A stretch of DNA of 64,000 nt from Pollutibacter sp044353505 (GCA_044353505.1 JBILBU010000004.1:1-64000), one strand, 5' to 3'. Positions 33,288-42,600 are shown, counted from the first letter of the stretch. Notes: generated by a model from the letters alone, not told the origin. Numbers and translations: made by a program.

Positions 33288-35681
33288 TTGTCTAAATACC
33301 TGTTATATCCGTTTCTTTTTACCCTTTTGATAAGCCTTATCAGCTCTTCATGCACCGTAGTGAGAAAATTTCCGGAAAACCAACCGTTTCATTTCGAAAA
33401 TAAGATAAAAATTGATGGCAAAGTTTCAAGACAGGAAAAGGTTGATTATAAAACAAGGCTTTTAGCACAAATTGAGGATAGTGCTCAAGTTAAGTCTGCT
33501 TCCAGAATCCCTTGGCCTTCCTTTCCATGGTTCATCCCGGTATCTGTCATAGAAAACCCCTCTGCATTCAACATCGAGAAAGTGAACCAGTCATCTTCAA
33601 ACATGAAGAACTTACTGAAAAGCCTTGGATTCAGGAAAGCAGATGTGAACATTGATACATTCATTACCAATAAAAGAAAACAAAAGCGGTTGACAACCGA
33701 GTATACCGTGGTTGCTGGACCATTGTACAAGATTGATACCGTGGTATACAACTTTACCGACTCTGCCATTCAACAAATAGCAAAAGCCAGTGCCCAGACA
33801 TCCAATGTAAAAAAAGACGTTGGATTTAGCTACGCAATTATTGATGAAGAAATTAATCGACTAACCAATATCTTTCAAATCAATGGATACTATAAAATTG
33901 ATAAGGAAGATATTATCGCAGAGGTTGACACCAACTATACGGAGTTGATAGACCCTACCCTAGATCCTTTTGAATATGCAACTGCACTGGCATTGGCACA
34001 AGGAAGAATCAAAGAGCCCCGGGTTGATGTATATTTTAAGTTGCGTGACAAGAGAGACAGCACCCATCTTTCACAATATACGGTTGGCCAGGTTATCGTA
34101 TTTCCCGACTTCAAGGAGTTCGACGACGAGACTGTTATTGATCTTAATAAAATAGATTCTGCAGATATCGAAATACGATCTTTCCACAACACATTCAATA
34201 CAAAGTTTATCATGAGTAACATCATGCTAAAGCCAGGTGCAATTTTCAATAGAAACGACTACAGCAAAACCCTCAATAACTTTAATAAGTTGGGCGCCTG
34301 GCAAAATATCAATATCAATTCGGAGGTAGACGACATAAACAAGGAGGTGAATTACCGCCTTAAATTACTGCCCGCAAAAAGACAGTTTTTTAGCATCGAC
34401 CTTGAGGGAAGCAGCATTATCAATACTTCCCAACTGATTCAAATTGGAAGCGGAAAAGTTGGAGCCGCAACCAACTTCACCTTAAGAAACAGAAATATCG
34501 GGAAGCGTGCCATCCAATTGGAGAACAGCCTCAGAACAGGCGTTGAATTCAATAACTTCAAAAAACTTCTTTCAGGAGAAGTTACACTAACCAATAGACT
34601 AACATTTCCATGGCTTGTGGCTCCTTTGAGCAAAACGGCTAAGTCGCGCTTTCAACAAGCCAGAACCATGGTGTCGGCCGATTTTTCATATGTTGACAGA
34701 TTTAGATTTTTCCAAATCAATTCCTTCAATACCTTTTTAGGATATGAGTGGAAACCAACGCCAAATAGTTCTTGGCTTTTCCGACCAATTAATTTTGAGT
34801 ACACCCAGTTTAAGCCAGACAGTTTATTTCTTGAGTCAATCAAAGACTTTCCCCTGTTGTTGTATACCTATAACAATGGTTTAATTATTGGCATGAATGC
34901 CATGTTCAACTACAACCTCACGCCCAACAACACAAAACGCATCAGCTTGCTTAAGCTATTTGCAGAGGAAAGCGGCTTACTTTCTGGTGCCCTATTTTAT
35001 AATCAGACCAAGCCGGGTAAGTCGCTCAGCAACCTCTACAGGTATGTAAAAATGGATGCGGAATTCAAGCAAATTTTTGCTAGAAAAAATAATAGCCTGC
35101 ACCTTCGCGCCTATGCTGGAGCTGGCCTTGCCTTGAATTCAGGATCCAGAACCGGTGATGTAACCCTCCCCTTTTTCAAGAGTTTTATTGCAGGTGGCCC
35201 GAACAGCATGAGGGGATGGGCCATCAGAAAGCTGGGTATTGGATCGAATATTTTTTACGATACCATTTCTGCAGGCACCTTCAATGATAAATATGCGGAC
35301 ATTCAATTGGAGGCGAATATTGAATACAGGTTTAACCTCTTTCAGTTTTATGGATTCTGGATGCGTGGAGCAGTATTCACGGATATGGGAAATATATGGT
35401 TCAGGAATGAGCTTGATGGAACGTTAAAAAATGCAAATTTAAAATTCAATAAACTCGGGAAAGACCTTGCAATAGCAAGTGGTTTTGGAGCCAGGATTGA
35501 CTTCAATTATTTTCTATTGCGATTTGACCTGGGATTTCCAATTAAAGATCCGCGATACGGACCCACCAATACAGGAAATCCAAGGATAGAAGAGTTCTAT
35601 TCACCTACCTCTGGCGGATGGATGGTTGAAAAAGTTTGGAACAAGCCAGCATTCCAATTTGCCATTGGATACCCTTTCTGA
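33288..35681 (+). CDS. tamL: Translocation and assembly module lipoprotein TamL (BamA/TamA superfamily)
   Basis: 797 residues from a TTG at 33288. A TTG at 33252 is in frame too but would overlap the divergent methyltransferase; no ATG is available. The short signal sequence ends at Cys22 (SSSC), a loose lipobox. POTRA-like domains follow (about 35-400), and then a 16-strand-type Omp85 barrel with GPNSMRGWA near residue 640 and the C-terminal FQFAIGYPF. It is the Bacteroidota stand-in for TamA, inserting or handing off outer-membrane proteins or lipids with TamB. It abuts the convergent ykgJ-like stop. Confidence 0.87.
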   Translation: MSKYLLYPFLFTLLISLISSSCTVVRKFPENQPFHFENKIKIDGKVSRQEKVDYKTRLLAQIEDSAQVKSASRIPWPSFPWFIPVSVIENPSAFNIEKVNQSSSNMKNLLKSLGFRKADVNIDTFITNKRKQKRLTTEYTVVAGPLYKIDTVVYNFTDSAIQQIAKASAQTSNVKKDVGFSYAIIDEEINRLTNIFQINGYYKIDKEDIIAEVDTNYTELIDPTLDPFEYATALALAQGRIKEPRVDVYFKLRDKRDSTHLSQYTVGQVIVFPDFKEFDDETVIDLNKIDSADIEIRSFHNTFNTKFIMSNIMLKPGAIFNRNDYSKTLNNFNKLGAWQNININSEVDDINKEVNYRLKLLPAKRQFFSIDLEGSSIINTSQLIQIGSGKVGAATNFTLRNRNIGKRAIQLENSLRTGVEFNNFKKLLSGEVTLTNRLTFPWLVAPLSKTAKSRFQQARTMVSADFSYVDRFRFFQINSFNTFLGYEWKPTPNSSWLFRPINFEYTQFKPDSLFLESIKDFPLLLYTYNNGLIIGMNAMFNYNLTPNNTKRISLLKLFAEESGLLSGALFYNQTKPGKSLSNLYRYVKMDAEFKQIFARKNNSLHLRAYAGAGLALNSGSRTGDVTLPFFKSFIAGGPNSMRGWAIRKLGIGSNIFYDTISAGTFNDKYADIQLEANIEYRFNLFQFYGFWMRGAVFTDMGNIWFRNELDGTLKNANLKFNKLGKDLAIASGFGARIDFNYFLLRFDLGFPIKDPRYGPTNTGNPRIEEFYSPTSGGWMVEKVWNKPAFQFAIGYPF

Positions 35682-36188
35682 TTATTTGGCAGCAGCAACA
35701 ATAAGTTGCAGCTTCTCAACCATCTTGTAGGTAGCTGGGCAGTACTCAATATTCTGTTTATGGACATGAATATACTGGGTCATCTTCTTTTTAGTCAGAT
35801 GTGGAAATCCTGCACAGTCTTCCGGCCGGATCGTATAGATAGAGCACATGTTGGATTTGAGATCTAGAAACTGACAAGGATTCTTTGTATTCATCCAATC
35901 ACCTCCTTTGTCCTTGTACAGCCATTTTTTCTTAAACTCATCAGGTGTCTGCTTGAAGTGGCTTGAAATTCGGTCTATGTCAGCAACAGTAAATGTTGGC
36001 GTCATTGATCTGCAGCAATTAGCGCAGCTCAGGCAATCCACTTCTTCCCAGACTTCTTTGTCGATTTTTTCCGCAATACTATCCAGCCTTCTTGGAGGGT
36101 TCTTTTCAACCTTTGTAAGAAACATTTTCAATCTTCTCTTGTTCTTTTCTACTATTTTTTTAAACGACCTTAGATTGATTGGTTCCAT
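35682..36188 (-). CDS. YkgJ-family cysteine-cluster protein
   Basis: 168 residues from the ATG at 36186-36188 (an ATG at 36203 is also in frame). The family cysteines are CLSCANCC near residue 55 and a later set, CQFL ... MCSIY ... EDCAGFP, that should bind zinc or an Fe-S cluster. It resembles the Fe-S oxidoreductase-like group whose function is not established. The stop abuts the tamL stop with no gap. Confidence 0.82.
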   Translation of the reverse strand: MEPINLRSFKKIVEKNKRRLKMFLTKVEKNPPRRLDSIAEKIDKEVWEEVDCLSCANCCRSMTPTFTVADIDRISSHFKQTPDEFKKKWLYKDKGGDWMNTKNPCQFLDLKSNMCSIYTIRPEDCAGFPHLTKKKMTQYIHVHKQNIEYCPATYKMVEKLQLIVAAAK

Positions 36189-36282
36189 CGGATTGCTGTA
36201 CAATTTGAATTATCGGTAATATTGAGTTGCGAATTTAAAGTAATATAGTATTCATTCACCTATGTGATGAAAATAAAGAACA

Positions 36283-37197
36283 ATGTGGGATATCTATAAA
36301 AAAGGATTTTTAATACACCTGCAACTGGAAAAATCCCTTGCTTCAAATACGATTGAAGCTTATGGACTGGACCTTACCAAACTCATGCAGTTCATTGCAA
36401 TTAAGGGTATCAAGGGCGGTCCAGATGCCCTCAGGTTAAAGGATTTACAAGAATATATCAAGTGGATTGCTGAGCTTGGGATGAATGAGCGATCACAGTC
36501 AAGAATCATTTCAGGTATCAAATCGTTCTATCGGTATTGCATTCAGGAAGACATCACCAAACACGATCCTACAGAACTGCTTTCCTCACCGAAACTAAAG
36601 AAATCCCTTCCTGACACCCTAACTTTTGAAGAGATTGAACAGATCATTGCAGCAATCGACCTCAGCAAACCTGAAGGAACAAGAAACAAGGCAATGCTTG
36701 AAACACTGTATAGCTGTGGCCTCAGGGTTAGTGAACTCATCGCATTGAGGAGGTCACATCTCTATCTAGACATTGGATTTATCCGGGTGATTGGCAAGGG
36801 AGATAAAGAAAGGTTGATCCCCATTGGCAATGATGCCATCAAACATGTTCAAATTTATCTTGAGACCATCAGGATAAAGGGGATTGAGAAGAAAGGGTGT
36901 GAGGACATCCTTTTCCTGAATCGAAGAGGTGGCATGCTGTCACGCGTGATGGTCTTTTATATCATCAAGGAACTTGCCACAAAAGCAAATATTAAAAAAA
37001 TAATATCTCCTCATACCTTTCGACATTCCTTTGCAACCCACCTGGTAGAGGGGGGTGCCGACCTGAGAGCTGTGCAGGAGATGCTTGGCCATGAAAGCAT
37101 CACCACAACAGAAATTTATACCCACCTGGACAGAAATTTTCTTCGGGACACGCTAAACAGGTTTCATCCAGGATTTAATAAGCATAAAACAACTTAA
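36283..37197 (+). CDS. xerD: Tyrosine recombinase XerD
   Basis: 304 residues, standard for XerC/D. A SAM-like N-terminal core-binding domain (about 5-90) is followed by the catalytic domain with Arg148 (GLRVSE), Lys172 (GKGDKE), His244 and Arg247 (HTFRH), His270 (LGHESI) and the nucleophile Tyr279 (IYTHLD). All catalytic residues are present. It resolves chromosome dimers at dif with a partner. XerD rather than XerC is the usual label for this close match; no dif site is recognised here. Confidence 0.92.
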   Translation: MWDIYKKGFLIHLQLEKSLASNTIEAYGLDLTKLMQFIAIKGIKGGPDALRLKDLQEYIKWIAELGMNERSQSRIISGIKSFYRYCIQEDITKHDPTELLSSPKLKKSLPDTLTFEEIEQIIAAIDLSKPEGTRNKAMLETLYSCGLRVSELIALRRSHLYLDIGFIRVIGKGDKERLIPIGNDAIKHVQIYLETIRIKGIEKKGCEDILFLNRRGGMLSRVMVFYIIKELATKANIKKIISPHTFRHSFATHLVEGGADLRAVQEMLGHESITTTEIYTHLDRNFLRDTLNRFHPGFNKHKTT

Positions 37198-37216
37198 TTT
37201 TATAAGAAATCAACAT

Positions 37217-37531
37217 ATGAATGCGCTACCCATAAGGCTACTGAGAAAGATTGGCATTGCCGAGGGAATTTCTTTTTTATTCCTGTTGATTATTGCCATG
37301 CCGTTAAAATATGTTTACGGCTTACCCCTAGCTGTCAAGTATACCGGATGGGCACATGGCATTTTATTTGTTTCTTATATTGGCTTGGCGTACTACGCTA
37401 AGGAGGTCTATGAATGGACATTTGGGAGATTCCTTCTGGCCTTTGTTTCTGCATGGATTCCACTTGGCACTTTCTTTTTTGACAAAAGCCTCGGCGTTGA
37501 GGAGAAAAGGATTAAGCAGGGCTTGCACTAA
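37217..37531 (+). CDS. DUF3817-family small membrane protein
   Basis: 104 residues with about three transmembrane segments (20-38, 49-68 and 75-95). The opening LRKIGIAEGISFLFLL and the central YTGWAHGILFV match the DUF3817 family of integral membrane proteins. Function is unknown. It lies 19 bp behind xerD on the same strand. Confidence 0.82.
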   Translation: MNALPIRLLRKIGIAEGISFLFLLIIAMPLKYVYGLPLAVKYTGWAHGILFVSYIGLAYYAKEVYEWTFGRFLLAFVSAWIPLGTFFFDKSLGVEEKRIKQGLH

Positions 37532-37565
37532 AAATGCCATAATTTTACCTAAAATATTAAGCAAT

Positions 37566-38399
37566 ATGAAAAAAACAATCCTAGCCTTGCTATCCCTTGC
37601 ACTTGTTTTTCAAACAAATGCTCAAGGCCTTAAAACACCCTCTGCCTCTTCAACTCAAACCGTAAACCAAGAGTTTGGATTAGGCAATATTGAACTCTCC
37701 TACTCCCGTCCGAATACAAAAGGTCGCAATATCTTTGGTGGTCTAGTTCCTTATGGAGCAATATGGCGCACAGGGGCCAACTATGCCACAACACTTACGT
37801 TTAGCGAAAACGTAGTAATTGGTGGCAAGAATGTTCCAGCTGGTAAATATGGTCTGCTTACTATTCCTGGAGCGGCTGAGTGGACGGTAATCATTTCAAA
37901 ACAACTTGATGTAACTTCTCCTGCTGCATACAAACAAGACATGGACCTGGTGAGAGTAAATGTTCCTGCTGTGACACTGCCCTTTTCAATTGAATCATTC
38001 ACTATCTTTTTTGAAAGAGTTAAGGCAAATAGCCTTGAGCTAATGATTGTCTGGGATAAGACTTCAGTAAGTCTGCCTATTACCCAAGATATAGATGCTA
38101 CAGTAATGAGTCAGATAGACGACTTAATGACAAAGGACAACAGACCTTATTTCGATGCAGCAGTATACTATATCGAAAACAATAAGGACCTCGCCAAGGC
38201 ATCTGAGTGGCTAGACAAGGCAATCGTTGAAAATTCTTCTGCCTTCTGGATATGGTATCAAAAAGCCAAATGTCTTTCCATGCTTGGAAAGAAAGCAGAA
38301 GCCAAAGTTGCATCTGTGAAATCTATGGAACTTGCCAAGACTGCAAAAAATGGCGATTATGTTACTCTGAATGAGAAGCTTCAAGCAAGCCTCAAATAA
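37566..38399 (+). CDS. Secreted DUF2911 protein with C-terminal TPR
   Basis: 277 residues from the ATG at 37566. The frame extends upstream to 37356, but that part overlaps the DUF3817 gene and lacks a signal sequence. The signal peptide ends in QTNAQG. DUF2911 follows (about 35-190, with SRPNTKGRNIFG and WRTGANYATTL), then a TPR-like helix pair (about 205-265). It is probably periplasmic. Function is not known. Confidence 0.85.
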   Translation: MKKTILALLSLALVFQTNAQGLKTPSASSTQTVNQEFGLGNIELSYSRPNTKGRNIFGGLVPYGAIWRTGANYATTLTFSENVVIGGKNVPAGKYGLLTIPGAAEWTVIISKQLDVTSPAAYKQDMDLVRVNVPAVTLPFSIESFTIFFERVKANSLELMIVWDKTSVSLPITQDIDATVMSQIDDLMTKDNRPYFDAAVYYIENNKDLAKASEWLDKAIVENSSAFWIWYQKAKCLSMLGKKAEAKVASVKSMELAKTAKNGDYVTLNEKLQASLK

Positions 38400-38419
38400 A
38401 TAATTGACTTCAGTCATTA

Positions 38420-38447
38420 CAATACCTTCGGCGTGCCGGAGGTATTG
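38420..38447. terminator. Bidirectional hairpin terminator
   Basis: CAATACCTTCGGC and GCCGGAGGTATTG form a 13-bp stem with one G-U pair and a 2-base centre between the convergent DUF2911 and phosphopantetheinyl transferase genes. TTGTTTAT follows on the plus strand. A smaller TGAC-TTCA-GTCA palindrome lies just before it at 38405-38416. Confidence 0.7.
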
Positions 38448-38451
38448 TTGT

Positions 38452-39219
38452 TTATAAGCTCGCCATGACGTAGGTTACCCAAAGATTTTCAACCAGCAGG
38501 TATTCAACATTGAACGATTGCCCTTCTGCACAATCAAAAAGTATTGTTGCATTGCCCTTATCAGTTTGCTGAAAATTGACAATCCGAATATGATTAGAAA
38601 AATCAACTCCGCCCTTTCCCCAACATTTATACACCGCTTCTTTAATGCTCCAAAACAGTGTAGCGTATCTTACTCTTTCCAGTGCGTCAAGCTCAGACAA
38701 CAAGGAAATTTCATGTGCATTTAGAAATTTGTGGACCACCTTCAATACCCGATCATTAATCACCTCCACATCAAGACCAACAGGAACATCAGCAATTATA
38801 GCTGCTGCATAACCCGAAGTATGGGAGATTGAAAAATAGGTGTTTTTGGAAACGAGCATAGGCTTTCCTGCATGATTTAAAACCACTCCATCGAAGGGAA
38901 ACCCCGCTTCGAGTTCATTGAGGACCATCCTTGAAGCCAGCTGTTGTAGCTTTCTTGCCTGATTTAAGGCTTCAGATCGATACGGTATTTGCTGTTCAAA
39001 AAAAGGCACTCCCTCTGCAATCTGCCAAAGGCCCAAACGACAGCTGTTGGAGTGATGCACGTGAATTAAAGGCATGGCATGAAAATACAGCTTAAAACCA
39101 GTTAAAAGCCCAAGGAATGTGGTTTTATCGGGTAATTGATGATCTAGGAAATTAATCCTGTTCACACTTTGTTGAAAAAAATTGCCTTCCACCAAAAAAT
39201 CAATGACGAAATTTGACAA
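38452..39219 (-). CDS. 4'-phosphopantetheinyl transferase (Sfp superfamily)
   Basis: 255 residues. The family motifs are VGLDVEVIN (metal-binding Asp, about 150) and FWSIKEAVYKCWGKG (about 200). It transfers the phosphopantetheine arm of CoA to a carrier protein, here either the fatty-acid ACP or a secondary-metabolite carrier. No carrier or synthase gene is adjacent. It is divergent from dcd with only 15 bp between starts. Confidence 0.88.
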   Translation of the reverse strand: MSNFVIDFLVEGNFFQQSVNRINFLDHQLPDKTTFLGLLTGFKLYFHAMPLIHVHHSNSCRLGLWQIAEGVPFFEQQIPYRSEALNQARKLQQLASRMVLNELEAGFPFDGVVLNHAGKPMLVSKNTYFSISHTSGYAAAIIADVPVGLDVEVINDRVLKVVHKFLNAHEISLLSELDALERVRYATLFWSIKEAVYKCWGKGGVDFSNHIRIVNFQQTDKGNATILFDCAEGQSFNVEYLLVENLWVTYVMASL

Positions 39220-39234
39220 AGAAAACGAAGCCGT

Positions 39235-39771
39235 ATGATATTGTCAGACAAAAGAATAATGGAAGAAATTGAGAAAGGAAGCATAAAAATTACCCCATTT
39301 GACAAGTCATGTCTTGGAAGTAACTCCTATGATGTACACCTAGGCAAATGTCTGGCTACCTATAAAGATCACCTGCTTGATGCAAAGCTGCATAACGAAA
39401 TCAGTTATTTCGATATCCCAGATGAAGGTTTCGTGCTATACCCGAATATTTTCTACCTGGGCGTTACCCAAGAATATACAGAGACCCACGAGCATGTTCC
39501 TTTTTTGGAAGGAAAGTCTTCGACAGGACGACTCGGCATTGATATTCATGCTACCGCAGGAAAGGGAGATGTTGGCTTTTGCGGCAACTGGACACTCGAA
39601 ATTTCCGTAAAACAGCCTGTAAAAATTTATCACGGAATGCCGATAGGCCAGTTGATTTATTTTCCAGTAGAAGGAGAAATCGAGGTGAAATACAACCAAA
39701 AGTCTAATGCCAAATACAGTGGACAACCCAACAAGCCCATCGAAAGTATGATGTGGAAGAATCAGTTCTGA
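39235..39771 (+). CDS. dcd: dCTP deaminase
   Basis: 178 residues, normal for Dcd. It deaminates dCTP to dUTP for dTMP synthesis. The opening MILSDKRIMEEI and the central EGKSSTGRLGIDIHATAG motif with the catalytic and substrate residues are conserved. A bifunctional dCTP deaminase/dUTPase is possible within this family but not predictable. Confidence 0.95.
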   Translation: MILSDKRIMEEIEKGSIKITPFDKSCLGSNSYDVHLGKCLATYKDHLLDAKLHNEISYFDIPDEGFVLYPNIFYLGVTQEYTETHEHVPFLEGKSSTGRLGIDIHATAGKGDVGFCGNWTLEISVKQPVKIYHGMPIGQLIYFPVEGEIEVKYNQKSNAKYSGQPNKPIESMMWKNQF

Positions 39772-39815
39772 TTACAGAAAATACCATACCATCCAACCAG
39801 ATCGATACTCAGGCA

Positions 39816-40496
39816 ATGATTGCGATAACGCGTTATAAAACACGTTTTATACCCTTTGCCTTCCTGACTATGGCCTTGTTCCATATCCCCTTGTTCTTTA
39901 ATAAGCGTGTTATTTTTTATAAGCTGATGGGGTGTGGCAGGAATGGCAGCTTTGATATACAGCCAGACTTTAACCAATGGGCCGTCATGATTTTTTTTAA
40001 ACCCGACTCAGCAACTGAATTAGGTCAGGGTATCAAAGAAGGCACCAGGTTACTGGGGAGGCTGATTAATCATTGGTGGAGTTTATTTGCTGTTCAGCGA
40101 CATCTCTTTTTGTTGGAGCCTTATGCAGGTCATGGAACTTGGGACGGAAAGTCGTTTGTTGATCCCCCTACTGGCAAAATTACTGACCCCCCTGGTCGTA
40201 TTGGTGTTCTTACAAGGGCAAGTATCCGATTGAGCAGGCTGAGACAATTTTGGGGTGCTGTTGCGGGTGCAGCTGAGGGCCTCAGTGAAAGCAAGGGATT
40301 TCAATATTCGGTGGGAATTGGCGAAGTGCCGTTTATCAAACAAGCCACCTTTAGTGTGTGGTCGTCTGCTGAAGACATGAAGAACTACGCTTATAAGAAA
40401 GTCGAACACCAAGAAGTAATCAGAAGAACCCGAAAAGAGGATTGGTACAGTGAGGAAATGTTCCTGCGCTTTAGGGTCTTGGAGGAATCCAGATAA
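39816..40496 (+). CDS. Spheroidene monooxygenase (CrtA)-like protein
   Basis: 226 residues from the ATG at 39816. An earlier in-frame ATG at 39753 would overlap dcd and adds a segment without family similarity. The C-terminal half, with GVLTRASIR, FQYSVGIGEVP, TFSVWSS and WYSEEMFLRFRVL, matches the carotenoid 2-monooxygenase CrtA of purple bacteria, as does KLMGCGRNGSF near residue 36. CrtA oxidises spheroidene to spheroidenone with O2. There is no other carotenoid gene nearby and the organism is not expected to be phototrophic, so the substrate is unknown. Confidence 0.75.
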   Translation: MIAITRYKTRFIPFAFLTMALFHIPLFFNKRVIFYKLMGCGRNGSFDIQPDFNQWAVMIFFKPDSATELGQGIKEGTRLLGRLINHWWSLFAVQRHLFLLEPYAGHGTWDGKSFVDPPTGKITDPPGRIGVLTRASIRLSRLRQFWGAVAGAAEGLSESKGFQYSVGIGEVPFIKQATFSVWSSAEDMKNYAYKKVEHQEVIRRTRKEDWYSEEMFLRFRVLEESR

Positions 40497-40543
40497 GGGA
40501 TATCCCTGGATCAAAAAACAGACATTCAACAATTAGATCGTTT

Positions 40544-41437
40544 ATGAAGATTCTCCTGACAGGAGCTAATGGCATGGTAGGTTCTGCACTTTCAAAAGTT
40601 TTGGCCATGTCATCCTCCCATATCACCCTGGCTACAGGAAGAGGACCATGCCGACTTCCCCCTTCTTTATTATCTAGTCAGCTAACCTATTTGGAGCTTG
40701 AACTTACCTCACCTAAAGAAGTACTTCATGCTGTTCAATCATTCGTTCCAGACATCATCATTCATGCTGCAGCAATGACACAAGTTGATGATTGTGAACT
40801 AAATAAAGAGATCTGCTTTAGTGTTAATGTAGATGCAACATCGCTATTAATTGCTGCCGCGTCACAAGTTCGGTCTAGGTTTTGCTACCTCTCAACCGAC
40901 TTTGTTTTTGACGGAAATTCTGGACCATATAAAGAAGAGGACCATGCTGCTCCAATCAATTTCTACGGAAAGACCAAAAAGATTGCAGAAGATATATTAA
41001 CCGCAAGCTCCCTTTCTTGGAGCATCGCCAGAACGGTTTTGCTGTATGGCAAGGCAGACCAGATCACCCGATCCAATTTCATCTATTGGGTAAAAGATAA
41101 CCTTGAGGCTGGAAAAAAAATTCGGGTGGTGAATGACCAACTCCGGACCCCTACCTATATCCCTGATTTTGTTGATGGCATTATGAAGATTACAGAATCT
41201 GGTGCAGAGGGTATTTATCATATTGCTGGGGAGCGGGTAATGACCCCATATGAAATGGCAATAGTTGTTGCAGAATACCTTCAACTAGATAAAACGCTGA
41301 TTAGTCCGGTTGATGCCTCAACCTTCACCCAACCTGGCAAAAGGCCGCTGAAAACAGGCTTTAGAATTGAGAAAGCAAAACGGGATTTAGGATATTCCCC
41401 TATCAGTTTCAAATCCTCTTTAGCGCAGATCTTTTAA
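40544..41437 (+). CDS. RmlD-type SDR reductase (sugar-nucleotide or related)
   Basis: 297 residues. The NAD(P)-binding GANGMVGSAL stands at the N-terminus. HAAAMTQVDDCE near residue 75, DFVFDGNSGPY and the catalytic YGKTK (Tyr-x3-Lys) are the pattern of dTDP-4-dehydrorhamnose reductases. No rmlABC genes are adjacent, so the dTDP-rhamnose role is only one possibility; related proteins act on other sugar nucleotides. Confidence 0.8.
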   Translation: MKILLTGANGMVGSALSKVLAMSSSHITLATGRGPCRLPPSLLSSQLTYLELELTSPKEVLHAVQSFVPDIIIHAAAMTQVDDCELNKEICFSVNVDATSLLIAAASQVRSRFCYLSTDFVFDGNSGPYKEEDHAAPINFYGKTKKIAEDILTASSLSWSIARTVLLYGKADQITRSNFIYWVKDNLEAGKKIRVVNDQLRTPTYIPDFVDGIMKITESGAEGIYHIAGERVMTPYEMAIVVAEYLQLDKTLISPVDASTFTQPGKRPLKTGFRIEKAKRDLGYSPISFKSSLAQIF

Positions 41438-41495
41438 CCCTGATTTTCACAAAGGGTCATCGGGGCATATAGGCGGAAAATCCCTTAAAAAATGC

Positions 41496-41503
41496 TAAAT
41501 TTG
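41496..41503 (+). promoter_or_regulatory. Putative -7 element for pfkA
   Basis: TAAATTTG matches TAnnTTTG. It would give a leader of about 70 nt in which AGGGTT and AACCCT could pair at a distance. No TTG is found at -33. Confidence 0.35.
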
Positions 41504-41581
41504 CAGGGTTGAACTACTCAGTTAAGTGATGTGTCAAAGAAATCGCTGAACCCTTATTAAGAAATCACACCAACAAAACAA

Positions 41582-42565
41582 ATGCAGAAAAAAGTAACGA
41601 AAATAGGGGTAATGACCTCAGGAGGAGATTCCCCAGGAATGAATGCCTGTATTAGGGCGGTAGTCAGAACCGGAATTTATCATGAACTCGAAGTTTTTGG
41701 CATCACCCGGGGATACGCGGGAATGATTGACGATGATATCCATCAAATGGATTCCAGGAGTGTTGCCAACATCATTCAGCGTGGAGGAACAATCCTCAAA
41801 ACAGCAAGATGCAAAGAATTTATGACCCCCGACGGAAGAAAAAAGGCATACGAAAACCTTAAGAAACACGGAATAAATGGGCTTATCATCATTGGGGGTG
41901 ACGGATCCTTTAAAGGCGCTCAGATTTTCTCCAACGAATTTGACATTCCATGTATCGGAATTCCGGGAACCATTGACAAAGACATTGCTGGCACAGATTT
42001 TACAATCGGATTTGATACTGCTGTAAATACGGCTATTGAAGCAATCGACAAGATTAGGGATACTGCAGATGCCCACGATCGGTTGTTTATTATTGAAGTG
42101 ATGGGTAGAGATGCAGGCTATATTGCACTTCACAGCGGAATTGGTACTGGCGCTGAGCACATCCTCATTCCGGAGAGGAAAACAGATGTTGAAGAGGTAA
42201 TCAGATCGCTACAAGAAAAGGAAAGGAGAAAAAAGCTGGTGAATATTGTTGTTGTTGCAGAAGGTGATGACTATGGCGGAGGGACAGATCTTGCCAACCT
42301 AATAAAGGAAAGAATTCCTGCATTCGATGTAAGGGTAGCTATTCTAGGACATATTCAAAGGGGTGGATCTCCAAGTAACATGGATAGACTAATTGCAAGC
42401 CGTATGGGCTATTCTGCCGTAGAGTGCTTGCTTGAAGGCAGACATAATGTAATGGTGGGGATTGTAAACAACAAGATGCACTTTACCCCGCTTGATAACG
42501 CTGTAAAAGCCAAACAAAAAATTAGTGAAGAGTGGCTTAAGATCGTAAAGATTTTAGCAAGTTAA
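41582..42565 (+). CDS. pfkA: ATP-dependent 6-phosphofructokinase
   Basis: 327 residues, the bacterial PfkA length. It phosphorylates fructose 6-phosphate. GGDSPGMNACIRAV (ATP site), IGIPGTIDKDIAGTD with the catalytic Asp, and EVMGRDAGYIA are all present. The Gly following GGD in the ATP site fits ATP rather than pyrophosphate use, in my reading. pyk follows after a terminator, so glycolytic genes are neighbours but separate transcripts. Confidence 0.95.
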   Translation: MQKKVTKIGVMTSGGDSPGMNACIRAVVRTGIYHELEVFGITRGYAGMIDDDIHQMDSRSVANIIQRGGTILKTARCKEFMTPDGRKKAYENLKKHGINGLIIIGGDGSFKGAQIFSNEFDIPCIGIPGTIDKDIAGTDFTIGFDTAVNTAIEAIDKIRDTADAHDRLFIIEVMGRDAGYIALHSGIGTGAEHILIPERKTDVEEVIRSLQEKERRKKLVNIVVVAEGDDYGGGTDLANLIKERIPAFDVRVAILGHIQRGGSPSNMDRLIASRMGYSAVECLLEGRHNVMVGIVNNKMHFTPLDNAVKAKQKISEEWLKIVKILAS

Positions 42566-42572
42566 TTTCATA

Positions 42573-42600
42573 AACAGCAACAACCTCGTGCTGTTTTTTT
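42573..42600 (+). terminator. Intrinsic terminator after pfkA
   Basis: A 7-bp stem AACAGCA / TGCTGTT with a 9-base loop runs into seven T. It lies in the 55-bp gap before pyk. Confidence 0.75.

Noticed and set aside
37356..37565. 70-residue N-terminal extension of the DUF2911 protein
   Set aside because: It overlaps the DUF3817 gene and would bury the signal peptide that starts at 37566.
39753..39815. Earlier start of the CrtA-like protein
   Set aside because: It overlaps dcd by 19 bp and adds a segment without family similarity; the ATG at 39816 fits the CrtA N-terminus.
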